Shown piece by piece: positions 1 through 5,633 of a DNA stretch of 7,779 nt. Each line of letters starts with the position of its first letter. The first letter of the stretch is position 1. Where the stretch lies: the NCBI GenBank assembly GCA_903921605.1, contig CAIXQV010000406.1, forward strand, positions 1 to 7,779. The letters are read 5' to 3'. Made by a program: the position numbers and the translations under genes. The notes under the pieces were generated by a model, which searched no databases, was not told the origin of the DNA, and worked only from the letters and a program-made list of their open reading frames with translations. The DNA is from an uncultured Planctomycetaceae bacterium (lineage in GTDB: Bacteria > Planctomycetota > Planctomycetia > Planctomycetales > Planctomycetaceae).

Positions 1-406
1 GAATGCTCTCGTTGGTTCACCTGGTAATCGTCTGCCGTTTACGTTTACTTCGCAATCGGGACGATAACGTGCTCAGGGCAGCATCACAATCGGAGTTAAG
101 TTGAGGTTGATGGCCATCAGGCATCAAAGAAACAAATGTACCCTGATGAGATGCCTCAAAGGCATGGTGGATCAAAGTGGAAAGCCAGAGCCAAGCATGC
201 TTTGGCACTGGAGCACACATGGGCACCACTTACCGGCCTGCGGCTATCTGGCATGCAGAATGCCCAGCAGTATCAATGAATGAGCTGACGATATCGGAGG
301 CGTCCGGAAGTGAAGTTCCGGGCAAGTAGGGTTGGATTCCCAGCCCCAACCAGAATCACGCCCAGCCACTGAACTTGCCGGGCGGCGGCGGTAGGTCGGT
401 CGAGAA
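1..406. other. Intergenic region without a supportable gene, hairpin-rich
   Basis: No reading frame here looks like a protein: the short ORFs lack ribosome-binding sites and recognisable motifs. A plus-strand frame open from the left edge ends at a TAA at 65-67. It could be the last 21 codons of a gene outside the window, but that cannot be judged. The stretch is rich in inverted repeats: 151-156/160-165 (6 bp), an imperfect one at 185-211, 245-265 with one bulge, 302-309/316-323 (8 bp with one G-T) and 330-335/346-351 (6 bp). None is followed by a T-run on either strand, so none is a clear intrinsic terminator. The right part is the 3' flank of the minus-strand zinc-ribbon gene. Confidence 0.5.
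302..351. repeat. Two tandem hairpins downstream of the zinc-ribbon gene
   Basis: Hairpin A pairs 302-309 with 316-323 (core CCGGAA/TTCCGG, loop GTGAAG). Hairpin B pairs 330-335 with 346-351 (GGTTGG/CCAACC). The stems are separated by six bases and lie 56-105 bp beyond the stop codon of the minus-strand gene at 407. A competing pairing joins 321-327 with 373-379 (GGCAAGT/ACTTGCC), so two alternative folds are possible. There is no U-tract. Possible roles are an mRNA 3'-end stabiliser, a Rho-type termination region or an extragenic repeat unit; the sequence alone does not decide. Confidence 0.35.
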
Positions 407-2170
407 CTAACCAGCATTCCCTGAATCGGGCCCTTTAGCAATCTTATACAGTGACTCCGCCTGCATCTTATTCGAACACTTCGGGCATTTTGCTTTCGCT
501 ATTCCCTTGCCCTTGACGCCACCCAGTTTGGCCGCCTTGCGTGCCTCTTCGCTGATTGTCGTGCCACAGGACTTACATTTGTGCCCGCTCAGTTCCAAAG
601 TGTAGGCCGCATCCTTTTGGTAGTAGATGAGTCCCTTAAGTGATTCGATACGACTCTGGTTCATAAAGCAACTCAGAGTCTCTGCCTTGTCTGACTCCGG
701 AATTCCGTTTTCCGTGCCATTGAGTTCCGCTCCGAACAGCGATTTGAACTGTTCTGCGATGACTCGCCATCCGCTTATAGAAAACGACAAGAATGCTTGT
801 TTTCCGCCATCAATGTCAATTGGCAAAAAGATGGCGATTCGTCCTTCGCCGAAAACCGGCACGCCAGCAAACATGGACTCAGAGACTTTCGCCACTGGCT
901 GTACGAGTCTTACTTCGCCAGAACGTGATCCATCAACTTTTCGAATCTCAACGTTTTCGAGGTTCTCAAAGTTGCCGGCTTTTGCGACTTGTTCTCGAAT
1001 CTGTTGACGGCGAACCAGATGATCTGCTTTTTTGTGGCCACCACCAAAGCTGAAAATCGACCGTTTCTTTTTCGTACCAGCAAAAGTCAAAATGTGCAGA
1101 CCGGAGTTATCGAACGCAATATCCACTTCGGTGTGTTTGCCGGTCAGACTGCCAGGTTTAAGCACCAATGCTGCGGGAGACAAAACGTGGAACCATGCGT
1201 CATCAATCCATGACACGGTCTTCTGCACGGAGGCGGCTTCGACCTTTGCTGGGGGCTTCTCCTGCTTGTCTGCCTTCTTCTTCAAACCCGGTACAACAAC
1301 AGGCTGTTTGCACTGTTTGCATCGCAGGGTTTTGCCAGCCTGATCTTCATTGACTCGAATCCATGCGCCACAGGTACACGGAACGAGTACTTGTTTCCGC
1401 AGTCGTTCAGCGTTCTTCTGGTTTTTGCGTTTCTTGCCTTCCTTCTGCTCTTCAACAGCGAAGGATAACAAATCATCTTCCCCGCCTCTGTTGCGAGAAG
1501 TCGGCTGAGCGGGGGTTGGGGCGTCTACTGCTATTTCGGCCGCAACAGCAGTTCCGGAAGGATTCGGCTCCGGGGCAGTTCCTGCTGTTTTGGATTTGCC
1601 CGTTACTTTCGTTGTGCTTTCGGGCTTATCCGGCCCATCAACCTGATTTACTTCAACCTGCTTTACAGGGGTAGGGACCACAGGACTTTTAGCCGGAGCC
1701 ACTGGGGACTTTACAGGCTTAACGCCACTGCCGACTTCAAAATCATCCGCTTCAACGGAGTCCACACCGGAACCAAGTTTAAAGTCGTCGTTATCAACGA
1801 TCTTTGCCGCCTCACTGGACTGCGATTCAGCTCGAGCTGGCAAAAAATCTTTTCGATTCTCGGCGGAAATCGTGCTGTAGATGATTGGCTGGGGATTGGT
1901 TGTGAGCTGACGGTACCGCGCAGCGACATCGGCGCGCATGAACTGGTTGCAGCTCCAACAACGTACCAAACCAGACCGGACCATTTCACCGCAATGCGGG
2001 CATGGCTCCTGCATGCTGGCTGACTTCAACGCATCCGGAGTAGCAGGTGCGACGCCAGACGATTCTGTCTTCTTGCGTTCGTAAAAGACGTGACCACACT
2101 CCGGGCACTGATCTGTGTCCGAAAGAATGAGGGATTTGCACCCCGGGCATGATCGAATGACTGTCGACAT
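407..2170 (-). CDS. Protein with four zinc ribbons and a low-complexity linker, function unknown
   Basis: A 587-residue, apparently cytoplasmic protein with no signal peptide or clear membrane helix. Four Cys4 zinc-ribbon-like modules are visible: C8/C11...C22/C25, C57/C60...C71/C74, C265/C267...C284/C287 (the CxC...CxxC type frequent in planctomycete proteins), and C532/C535...C562/C565 with a longer, lysine-rich insert. Residues 85-255 form a Pro/Ala/Val/Lys-rich, probably disordered linker that contains a repeated DDF-x2-GSGV unit (near 128-136 and 142-150) and KSPV repeats. Residues 256-310 are very basic. Residues 320-525 look like a folded alpha/beta domain I do not recognise. Multiple ribbons suggest nucleic-acid or protein binding, but this is inference. 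The ATG at 2170 has no strong Shine-Dalgarno, though it starts just before the first Cys pair, so the start is probably right. No neighbour shares its strand, so it appears monocistronic. Confidence 0.85.
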   Translation of the reverse strand: MSTVIRSCPGCKSLILSDTDQCPECGHVFYERKKTESSGVAPATPDALKSASMQEPCPHCGEMVRSGLVRCWSCNQFMRADVAARYRQLTTNPQPIIYSTISAENRKDFLPARAESQSSEAAKIVDNDDFKLGSGVDSVEADDFEVGSGVKPVKSPVAPAKSPVVPTPVKQVEVNQVDGPDKPESTTKVTGKSKTAGTAPEPNPSGTAVAAEIAVDAPTPAQPTSRNRGGEDDLLSFAVEEQKEGKKRKNQKNAERLRKQVLVPCTCGAWIRVNEDQAGKTLRCKQCKQPVVVPGLKKKADKQEKPPAKVEAASVQKTVSWIDDAWFHVLSPAALVLKPGSLTGKHTEVDIAFDNSGLHILTFAGTKKKRSIFSFGGGHKKADHLVRRQQIREQVAKAGNFENLENVEIRKVDGSRSGEVRLVQPVAKVSESMFAGVPVFGEGRIAIFLPIDIDGGKQAFLSFSISGWRVIAEQFKSLFGAELNGTENGIPESDKAETLSCFMNQSRIESLKGLIYYQKDAAYTLELSGHKCKSCGTTISEEARKAAKLGGVKGKGIAKAKCPKCSNKMQAESLYKIAKGPDSGNAG

Positions 2171-2704
2171 ATCAGTCCGCGTCTTTGCCGCCGAATTTTC
2201 CGTGAAGTACGCAACTTATGACTCTACGTCACAAGCACGCAAACTGGATGTCAAATTCTGGCGATACTTTTACACTCTGACGTAACTTGCTCTGAGTAGA
2301 ATCGGTTAAGAAGTCTGGTTAACGGCGACTTCTTCCTAGGAAACATCATGACCTCTAGCTGACCGTGTTGCTCGACTTTTTTGGATTGCTGTAGAAAAGT
2401 TCCCCAAAACGTTGCCTCTTTACATCATATCCGGGTCGTTTGGAAGAACTGTCAATGACTCTGCCCGATAGTTCCGTAAAATTACTCTTGGGTGTGTTTT
2501 TTTGTATATGTATATGGCCGGGTTCTTGGAGCATCGGCTCTTGCTCTTTCCTCGCATGCACAGAGCCGTTGGCACTCAAATTGGGCTGCATACATTGAAA
2601 AATAGAGTGTTGTCCCAGCATGTTTTGAAGCCAATTCCCAGCAATGATCACAATCCGCTGTTAACTCCGGTCCGGAAAAATGGTTTGCACGAGGAAGGCC
2701 CAAG
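2171..2704. other. Long divergent intergenic region
   Basis: Together with the stretch up to 2862, this separates the minus-strand zinc-ribbon gene from the plus-strand SDR gene and should hold promoters for both. The ORFs it contains start only at GTG, TTG or poorly placed ATG codons and have unprotein-like composition, so I call none. Visible structure: a perfect 8-bp hairpin at 2308-2334, an inverted pair of TGACGTA motifs (2225-2231 and 2278-2284), a T6 run near 2379, and a T7 run followed by alternating TATATGTATAT near 2500-2515 that is A/T-rich enough for a promoter. No convincing -35/-10 pair with standard spacing was found for the minus-strand gene. A small non-coding RNA is possible but unsupported. 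Confidence 0.45.
2308..2334. repeat. Perfect 8-bp inverted repeat (hairpin or operator candidate)
   Basis: AAGAAGTC at 2308-2315 is the exact reverse complement of GACTTCTT at 2327-2334, with an 11-base loop that contains the palindrome GTTAAC. It lies about 140 bp upstream of the zinc-ribbon start. No T-run follows on either strand, which argues against an intrinsic terminator. A binding site for a dimeric regulator or a structured leader element are the remaining options. Confidence 0.35.
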
Positions 2705-2845
2705 GTGTGCAGGCTTTGTGGATCAGAGAAATGCCGGGACGAATCCAGCCATACTGTTCGGAAGTATGACGTAAGTATTCATGGTCGTGTTGGCAAGAAA
2801 TTTCGGCTTGGGCTGATTTGGCCAATGATTTTGGCTGATTGCTGA
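2705..2845 (+). CDS. Possible small Cys-rich protein (46 aa), hypothetical
   Basis: A GTG-initiated frame of 46 codons, preceded six bases upstream by GAGGAAGG (2691-2698), a strong Shine-Dalgarno-like sequence. The product would be basic and begin MCRLCGSEKCRDESSH, giving a C-x2-C-x4-C-x5-H spacing that could bind a metal ion. It ends 17 bp before the ATG of the SDR gene, so it could be co-transcribed or act as a leader ORF. The frame remains open upstream to 2648 and encodes an RGRPK stretch just before the GTG, but it has no other usual start there, so this might also be the remnant of a longer gene. I do not recognise a family. The evidence is only the ribosome-binding site, the motif and the position. 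Confidence 0.25.
   Translation: MCRLCGSEKCRDESSHTVRKYDVSIHGRVGKKFRLGLIWPMILADC
2811..2840. promoter_or_regulatory. Direct and inverted repeats just upstream of the SDR gene
   Basis: GGCTGATT occurs at 2811-2818 and again at 2833-2840, a 22-bp period or about two helical turns. Between and overlapping them, GCCAA (2821-2825) and TTGGC (2831-2835) form an inverted repeat with a 5-base spacer. The cluster ends 22 bp before the preferred ATG at 2863. This arrangement could bind a regulator or fold in the mRNA leader. It is suggestive only, because no clear -10/-35 pair sits beside it. Confidence 0.25.
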
Positions 2846-2862
2846 CTGGCAGAGAACGCAGG

Positions 2863-3780
2863 ATGGTTGCGAAAATGAGTATGCAGAATCAGAAGATTGC
2901 AATTTCCGGTGCTACAGGGCTGGTCGGCGGGGAGTTAATCCCTTTGCTTAAGGCCGCTGGACATTCGATATTAACCCTGAGCCGCCGTAATGCGGGAGCC
3001 GGCTCGATTTTATGGGATCCCGCAAAGGGAGTTACTCCACTCGGGGCATTGGAGGGAGTTGATGCCGTCGTGCACCTTGCCGGGGAGAACATTGCCGGAA
3101 GTCGCTGGACGGCTGCCGTGAAAGAGCGAATTCGCAGTAGTCGCGTCGACGGGACTCGGAATCTTGTGAAGTCTTTGGCTCTGCTGAAGTCACCGCCAAA
3201 GACCTTGGTCTGTGCCTCAGCGATTGGGTTCTATGGGCACCGGGGTGAAGAGCGACTTGATGAGTCCTCCATGGTCGGATCCGGTTATCTGGCAGATGTC
3301 TGCAAGGCGTGGGAATCGGAGGCTCAGGAAGCGGAGAAACTTGGTTTGCGGGTCGTGCGTCTACGAATTGGCGTGGTATTGAGCAAAAAGGGTGGAGCTC
3401 TGGCGAAAATGTTGCTGCCGTTCAAGCTCGGCGTTGGCGGGATCATTGGTTCAGGAAAGCAATATTGGAGCTGGATCGGTCTTAACGATCTTGTTCAAAT
3501 TATTAGCTTTTGTATAGAAAACGAAGCCGCTAGCGGTGCTGTCAATGCGGTTAGTCCCAATCCCATGACTAACTATGATTTCACCAAAGCCGTTGGTGCA
3601 GTGCTTCATCGCCCCACCATTTTTCCAATGCCCGCGTTTGCTGCGAAACTGGCTCTCGGAGAAATGGCGGACGATCTGCTGCTGTCAAGTGTTCGAGTTG
3701 AGCCGCACAAGCTGCAAAGTCTTGGGTTTCAATTCGCGCAGCCAGATCTCACCTCCTGCCTGAAGCACGAGTTGTCGTGA
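2863..3780 (+). CDS. TIGR01777-family SDR oxidoreductase (NAD-dependent epimerase-like, YfcH/SDR39U1 type)
   Basis: A 305-residue atypical short-chain dehydrogenase/reductase, close to the usual family length of about 300. From the N-terminus it shows the Rossmann nucleotide-binding motif GATGLVG (16-22), the family hallmark HLAGENIAGSRWT (71-83), an SRVDGTR segment (93-99), ASAIGFYG (118-125) containing the active-site-region Tyr, LRIGVVLS (167-174), and the C-terminal VRVEPHKLQSLGF segment (277-289). Members are cytosolic nucleotide-binding proteins; the physiological substrate is not established for most. I chose ATG 2863 because AGAGA precedes it by about 7 bases. An in-frame TTG at 2839 and ATGs at 2875 and 2881 are alternatives, all upstream of the Rossmann fold. 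The stop overlaps the next gene's start in a GTGA arrangement, indicating an operon with translational coupling. Confidence 0.9.
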   Translation: MVAKMSMQNQKIAISGATGLVGGELIPLLKAAGHSILTLSRRNAGAGSILWDPAKGVTPLGALEGVDAVVHLAGENIAGSRWTAAVKERIRSSRVDGTRNLVKSLALLKSPPKTLVCASAIGFYGHRGEERLDESSMVGSGYLADVCKAWESEAQEAEKLGLRVVRLRIGVVLSKKGGALAKMLLPFKLGVGGIIGSGKQYWSWIGLNDLVQIISFCIENEAASGAVNAVSPNPMTNYDFTKAVGAVLHRPTIFPMPAFAAKLALGEMADDLLLSSVRVEPHKLQSLGFQFAQPDLTSCLKHELS

Positions 3781-4247
3781 CCAATTTTCCTTCGAAGACG
3801 ACGGCAACTCAGGACGTGCCTCAATGGCAGCGTGTTGCACTGCTGGTTGCCGCTCTGCAGTGCCTGATCTGGGGAGTGTTTATTCTTGCACTTCCCGAGC
3901 GGTCATCAATCGTCTACGGGTTAGCCAAAGTGCCGATGGAACTCTTTCTTTGGCAGGGAACAGGTCTGGTTATTTTCTTGTTTGGTGTCGGCTACGCAAT
4001 TGCTGCTACGAACCCCAGACAGCATTGGTCTGTTCTTTTGATTGGGCTAATCGCCAAGATCCTGGGGCCAGTGGGGATGCTGTGGTCAGTGATTCAGGGC
4101 GATGTTCCACCTCAGGTACTGTATTTGATTCCGATTAACGATCTCATCTGGTGGTTGCCATTCACCATGATGCTCAGAGATGTTTTCATGCATCATCGTG
4201 GGGAAGATTCATCAGCCCTTGACCCGGTCTCCACAACACGTCCGTGA
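3777..4247 (+). CDS. Four-helix integral membrane protein, function unknown
   Basis: A 156-residue protein with four predicted membrane helices (about residues 18-40, 56-77, 84-106 and 113-133), a short polar N-terminus and a polar, charged C-terminal tail. Notable conserved-looking features are LLIGLIAKILGPVG (87-100) and the NDLIWWLPF segment (121-129). I have an impression of similar small membrane proteins in several phyla, sometimes carrying misleading annotations, but I cannot assign a function. It starts at a GTG that overlaps the SDR stop codon (GTGA), so it is probably translated by coupled re-initiation and works in the same cell process as the SDR. Its last 62 bp overlap the 3' end of the convergent cobalamin adenosyltransferase gene. 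The overlap encodes only the tail beyond the last helix. Confidence 0.75.
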   Translation: MTNFPSKTTATQDVPQWQRVALLVAALQCLIWGVFILALPERSSIVYGLAKVPMELFLWQGTGLVIFLFGVGYAIAATNPRQHWSVLLIGLIAKILGPVGMLWSVIQGDVPPQVLYLIPINDLIWWLPFTMMLRDVFMHHRGEDSSALDPVSTTRP

Positions 4248-4779
4248 GTCCGTTATTGTTTGTTGCTCGTGCCAGCACAAAAAGTAGATCGGAAAGTCGA
4301 TTCAGGCTGATCAGCAGCGACGGATTAATCGGTGTGGTCGCATGGAGCCGAAGGACATCAATCTCTGCACGACGGCAAATACTTCTGGCGAGATGCAGTG
4401 CAGCGGCCGACAGGTTTCCTCCGGGCAGGACGAAACTCGTCAGAGGGCCAACATGAGCCGAAAAGTGATCGATTAGTCGCTCCAGTTTTCTGACATGGTC
4501 CTGACTGATTCGATTCGGCAGCGGATCCGGTTCGTTCTCGGGTTTCGGCACACAGAGATCCGCACCGAGGTCGAACAGAAATTGCTGTAAAGCCGTCAAT
4601 ACCGTACTGATTTCTTCGCCGGGACCATGAGCCAAGGCAAGTCCAATTGCGCTATTGGTTTCGTCCACCGAGCCTCCAGCGATGATGCGAGGATGTACCT
4701 TGGGTACTCTTTCTCCGCTCCCAAGTCCGGTTTGGCCTTCATCGCCGCTGCGAGTATAAATTCTGTCGATATGAACCAT
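4186..4779 (-). CDS. pduO: PduO-type cob(I)alamin adenosyltransferase
   Basis: A 197-residue enzyme that transfers the 5'-deoxyadenosyl group of ATP to cob(I)alamin (or a cobinamide/corrin precursor), producing the adenosylcobalamin used by B12-dependent mutases and other radical enzymes. PduO/MMAB family signatures are clear: the N-terminal ATP-binding motif TRSGDEGQTGLG (9-20), the DETNSAIGLA segment (39-48), FVLPGG (116-121), ARSICRRAE (131-139) with the family's conserved Arg and Glu, and NRLSDLLFVLAR (160-171). It ends in the typical WRPGQG, slightly extended. Length matches single-domain members that act as cytosolic trimers. No pdu or cob genes are adjacent, so it probably serves general B12 activation. 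The ATG at 4779 lacks a strong Shine-Dalgarno. The last 62 bp are antisense to the end of the membrane-protein gene. Only the adenosyltransferase type, not the pathway, is certain. Confidence 0.95.
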   Translation of the reverse strand: MVHIDRIYTRSGDEGQTGLGSGERVPKVHPRIIAGGSVDETNSAIGLALAHGPGEEISTVLTALQQFLFDLGADLCVPKPENEPDPLPNRISQDHVRKLERLIDHFSAHVGPLTSFVLPGGNLSAAALHLARSICRRAEIDVLRLHATTPINPSLLISLNRLSDLLFVLARATNNNGLTDVLWRPGQGLMNLPHDDA

Positions 4780-4982
4780 GATGTGTTCTGTTGTCCAGGC
4801 CGCGAGTTAACCTGACGGCATTATGAAGAGTCAAAGTTAAGTTTTCGCAGCAGATTTCATGAATTGAATTGCACCGGCAAATCATAGGGCTTGGGGCAAG
4901 GATTTCATGGGGCCTCTCCACGAACTGTTCCCAAATTGGCATATTCTGGTGATCCCATTGGCGGCCTCTACCGTTTCGCGGT

Positions 4983-5011
4983 GTTGGTTGACGGATGTTT
5001 CGTCCAACAAC
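4983..5011 (+). promoter_or_regulatory. Leader hairpin just before the ribosome-binding site of the 5029 gene
   Basis: Bases 4983-4993 pair with 5001-5011 at 9 of 11 positions around the 7-base loop GATGTTT. The hairpin ends five bases before the GGAGA Shine-Dalgarno (5016-5020). Its position fits an mRNA leader element that could influence translation or stability, but a chance structure is possible. Confidence 0.3.
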
Positions 5012-5028
5012 GCACTGGAGAATTCCTC

Positions 5029-5421
5029 ATGTCGGAACTGGAAAAGCAGCAGTCCCCATCGCGAAAGCTTTCTCGCTACAACTATGCGTTCGGGCCTGTC
5101 GGGGCGGGGCTGATTATTGATGCGGTCGATTTTGTGACGTTTGGTCCCGTCGGCCTCGCGCTGGGTTTTCCGATCGGAGCGGCAGCCGGATATTGGCTGG
5201 CACGCAGCCTTCGACTGGAAACGAACACCAGCCTTATCTGCGCGGTGATTGCGGGGGTTTACTGCACGATACCTGGGACTGAGCTGTTGCCGTTGGGCAC
5301 TCTGGTTGGTGCTCTGGTTCGACTGGAAGATGTGCCGCAGGCTCTGTCGAGTGTGAATCCCGTCGTAGAGGCTCCAGCTGCTGAGGAAGTCCGGGAAGAT
5401 GACAGATTGATGTTGTCGTAA
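5029..5421 (+). CDS. Small membrane protein (130 aa), function unknown
   Basis: The reading frame is open further upstream, but GGAGA at 5016-5020, eight bases before ATG 5029, fixes the start. The 130-residue product has a polar, basic N-terminus (1-17), then two or three hydrophobic stretches: about 19-34 (interrupted by Asp31 and Asp34), 37-59 and 67-98. A polar acidic tail follows (101-130). The pentapeptide FGPVG occurs twice, at 21-25 and 38-42, opening two Gly-rich hydrophobic segments, which suggests a small internal duplication or paired hairpin helices. The tail is likely cytoplasmic or periplasmic; topology cannot be settled by eye. I do not recognise the family. It stands alone on its strand, divergent from the adenosyltransferase gene and convergent with the aldehyde dehydrogenase gene. 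Confidence 0.75.
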   Translation: MSELEKQQSPSRKLSRYNYAFGPVGAGLIIDAVDFVTFGPVGLALGFPIGAAAGYWLARSLRLETNTSLICAVIAGVYCTIPGTELLPLGTLVGALVRLEDVPQALSSVNPVVEAPAAEEVREDDRLMLS

Positions 5422-5425
5422 TCGC

Positions 5426-5478
5426 CCACTGAATGAGTTGCAGGAAGCATGAATCCGTGGACTGCAACTCTTCAGAGG
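5426..5478 (+). terminator. Long stem-loop directly after the 5029-5421 gene
   Basis: GAGTTGCAG (5435-5443) pairs perfectly with CTGCAACTC (5462-5470). After one bulged T the stem continues with CTGAA/TTCAG (5429-5433/5471-5475), then past an A-A mismatch with CC/GG (5426-5427/5477-5478), 16 pairs in all around an 18-base loop. It begins five bases past the stop codon. No T-run follows immediately, so if it ends transcription it may act as a 3'-end stabiliser or together with the weaker hairpin at 5490-5529. Confidence 0.5.
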
Positions 5479-5489
5479 CTCATACTCGT

Positions 5490-5529
5490 GGTGTTTCAGT
5501 GCCGCCTCCAAAGTTCCAGACACCTTTTT
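5490..5529 (+). terminator. Weak hairpin followed by T5
   Basis: GGTGTTT (5490-5496) pairs with AGACACC (5518-5524, one G-T pair) around a 21-base loop, followed at once by five Ts (5525-5529). This is a plausible but weak Rho-independent terminator for the plus-strand gene ending at 5421, because the loop is large. Confidence 0.3.
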
Positions 5530-5572
5530 CAACATGTGTTGGGGCATTTTTCGAATCACTCATGAACTCAAC

Positions 5573-5602
5573 AAAAAACGGCACTCCATTGCTGGAGTGC
5601 CG
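5573..5602 (-). terminator. Intrinsic terminator of the aldehyde dehydrogenase gene
   Basis: CGGCACTCCA (5579-5588) and TGGAGTGCCG (5593-5602) form a perfect 10-bp GC-rich stem with a 4-base loop. On the minus strand it is followed by six Us (the A6 run at 5573-5578). It lies 31 bp beyond the stop codon at 5634, a textbook Rho-independent terminator. The plus strand has no T-run after the stem, so it works in one direction. Confidence 0.9.
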
Positions 5603-5633
5603 TCGAACAACTTCAGTTGAGAACTCTCGCTCT

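Noticed and set aside
2..67. Possible 3' end of a plus-strand gene entering from the left edge
   Set aside because: Only 21 codons are visible before the TAA, and another frame is also open, so coding status cannot be judged.
329..352. tRNA T-arm-like sequence (GGTTGGATTCCCAGCC)
   Set aside because: No matching 5' acceptor strand, D-arm or anticodon arm with proper spacing lies upstream, and the T-loop is off consensus.
2249..2254. A consensus TTGACA (minus strand) as -35 for the zinc-ribbon gene
   Set aside because: The sequence 16-18 bases further on is GC-rich (around TGACGT) and does not resemble a -10 box.
2502..2774. A 90-codon plus-strand ORF in the divergent region
   Set aside because: It starts within an alternating TATATG tract without a ribosome-binding site, and its product has no protein-like hydrophobic pattern or motif.
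2839..2862. TTG at 2839 as the SDR start
   Set aside because: The eight added residues precede the fold, TTG is a rarer start and no ribosome-binding site is correctly placed for it. ATG 2863 is preferred.
4805..4834. TTGACT-18-TTAACT as a promoter for the adenosyltransferase gene
   Set aside because: The -10 hexamer has three mismatches to TATAAT and the spacer is one base long. It is possible but too weak to list.
4882..5559. A 225-codon minus-strand open frame
   Set aside because: It runs antisense through the 5029-5421 gene, is rich in Arg, Gln, Ser and His, shows no motif, and covers the 5426-5478 stem-loop. The plus-strand gene has a good ribosome-binding site and membrane-protein composition.
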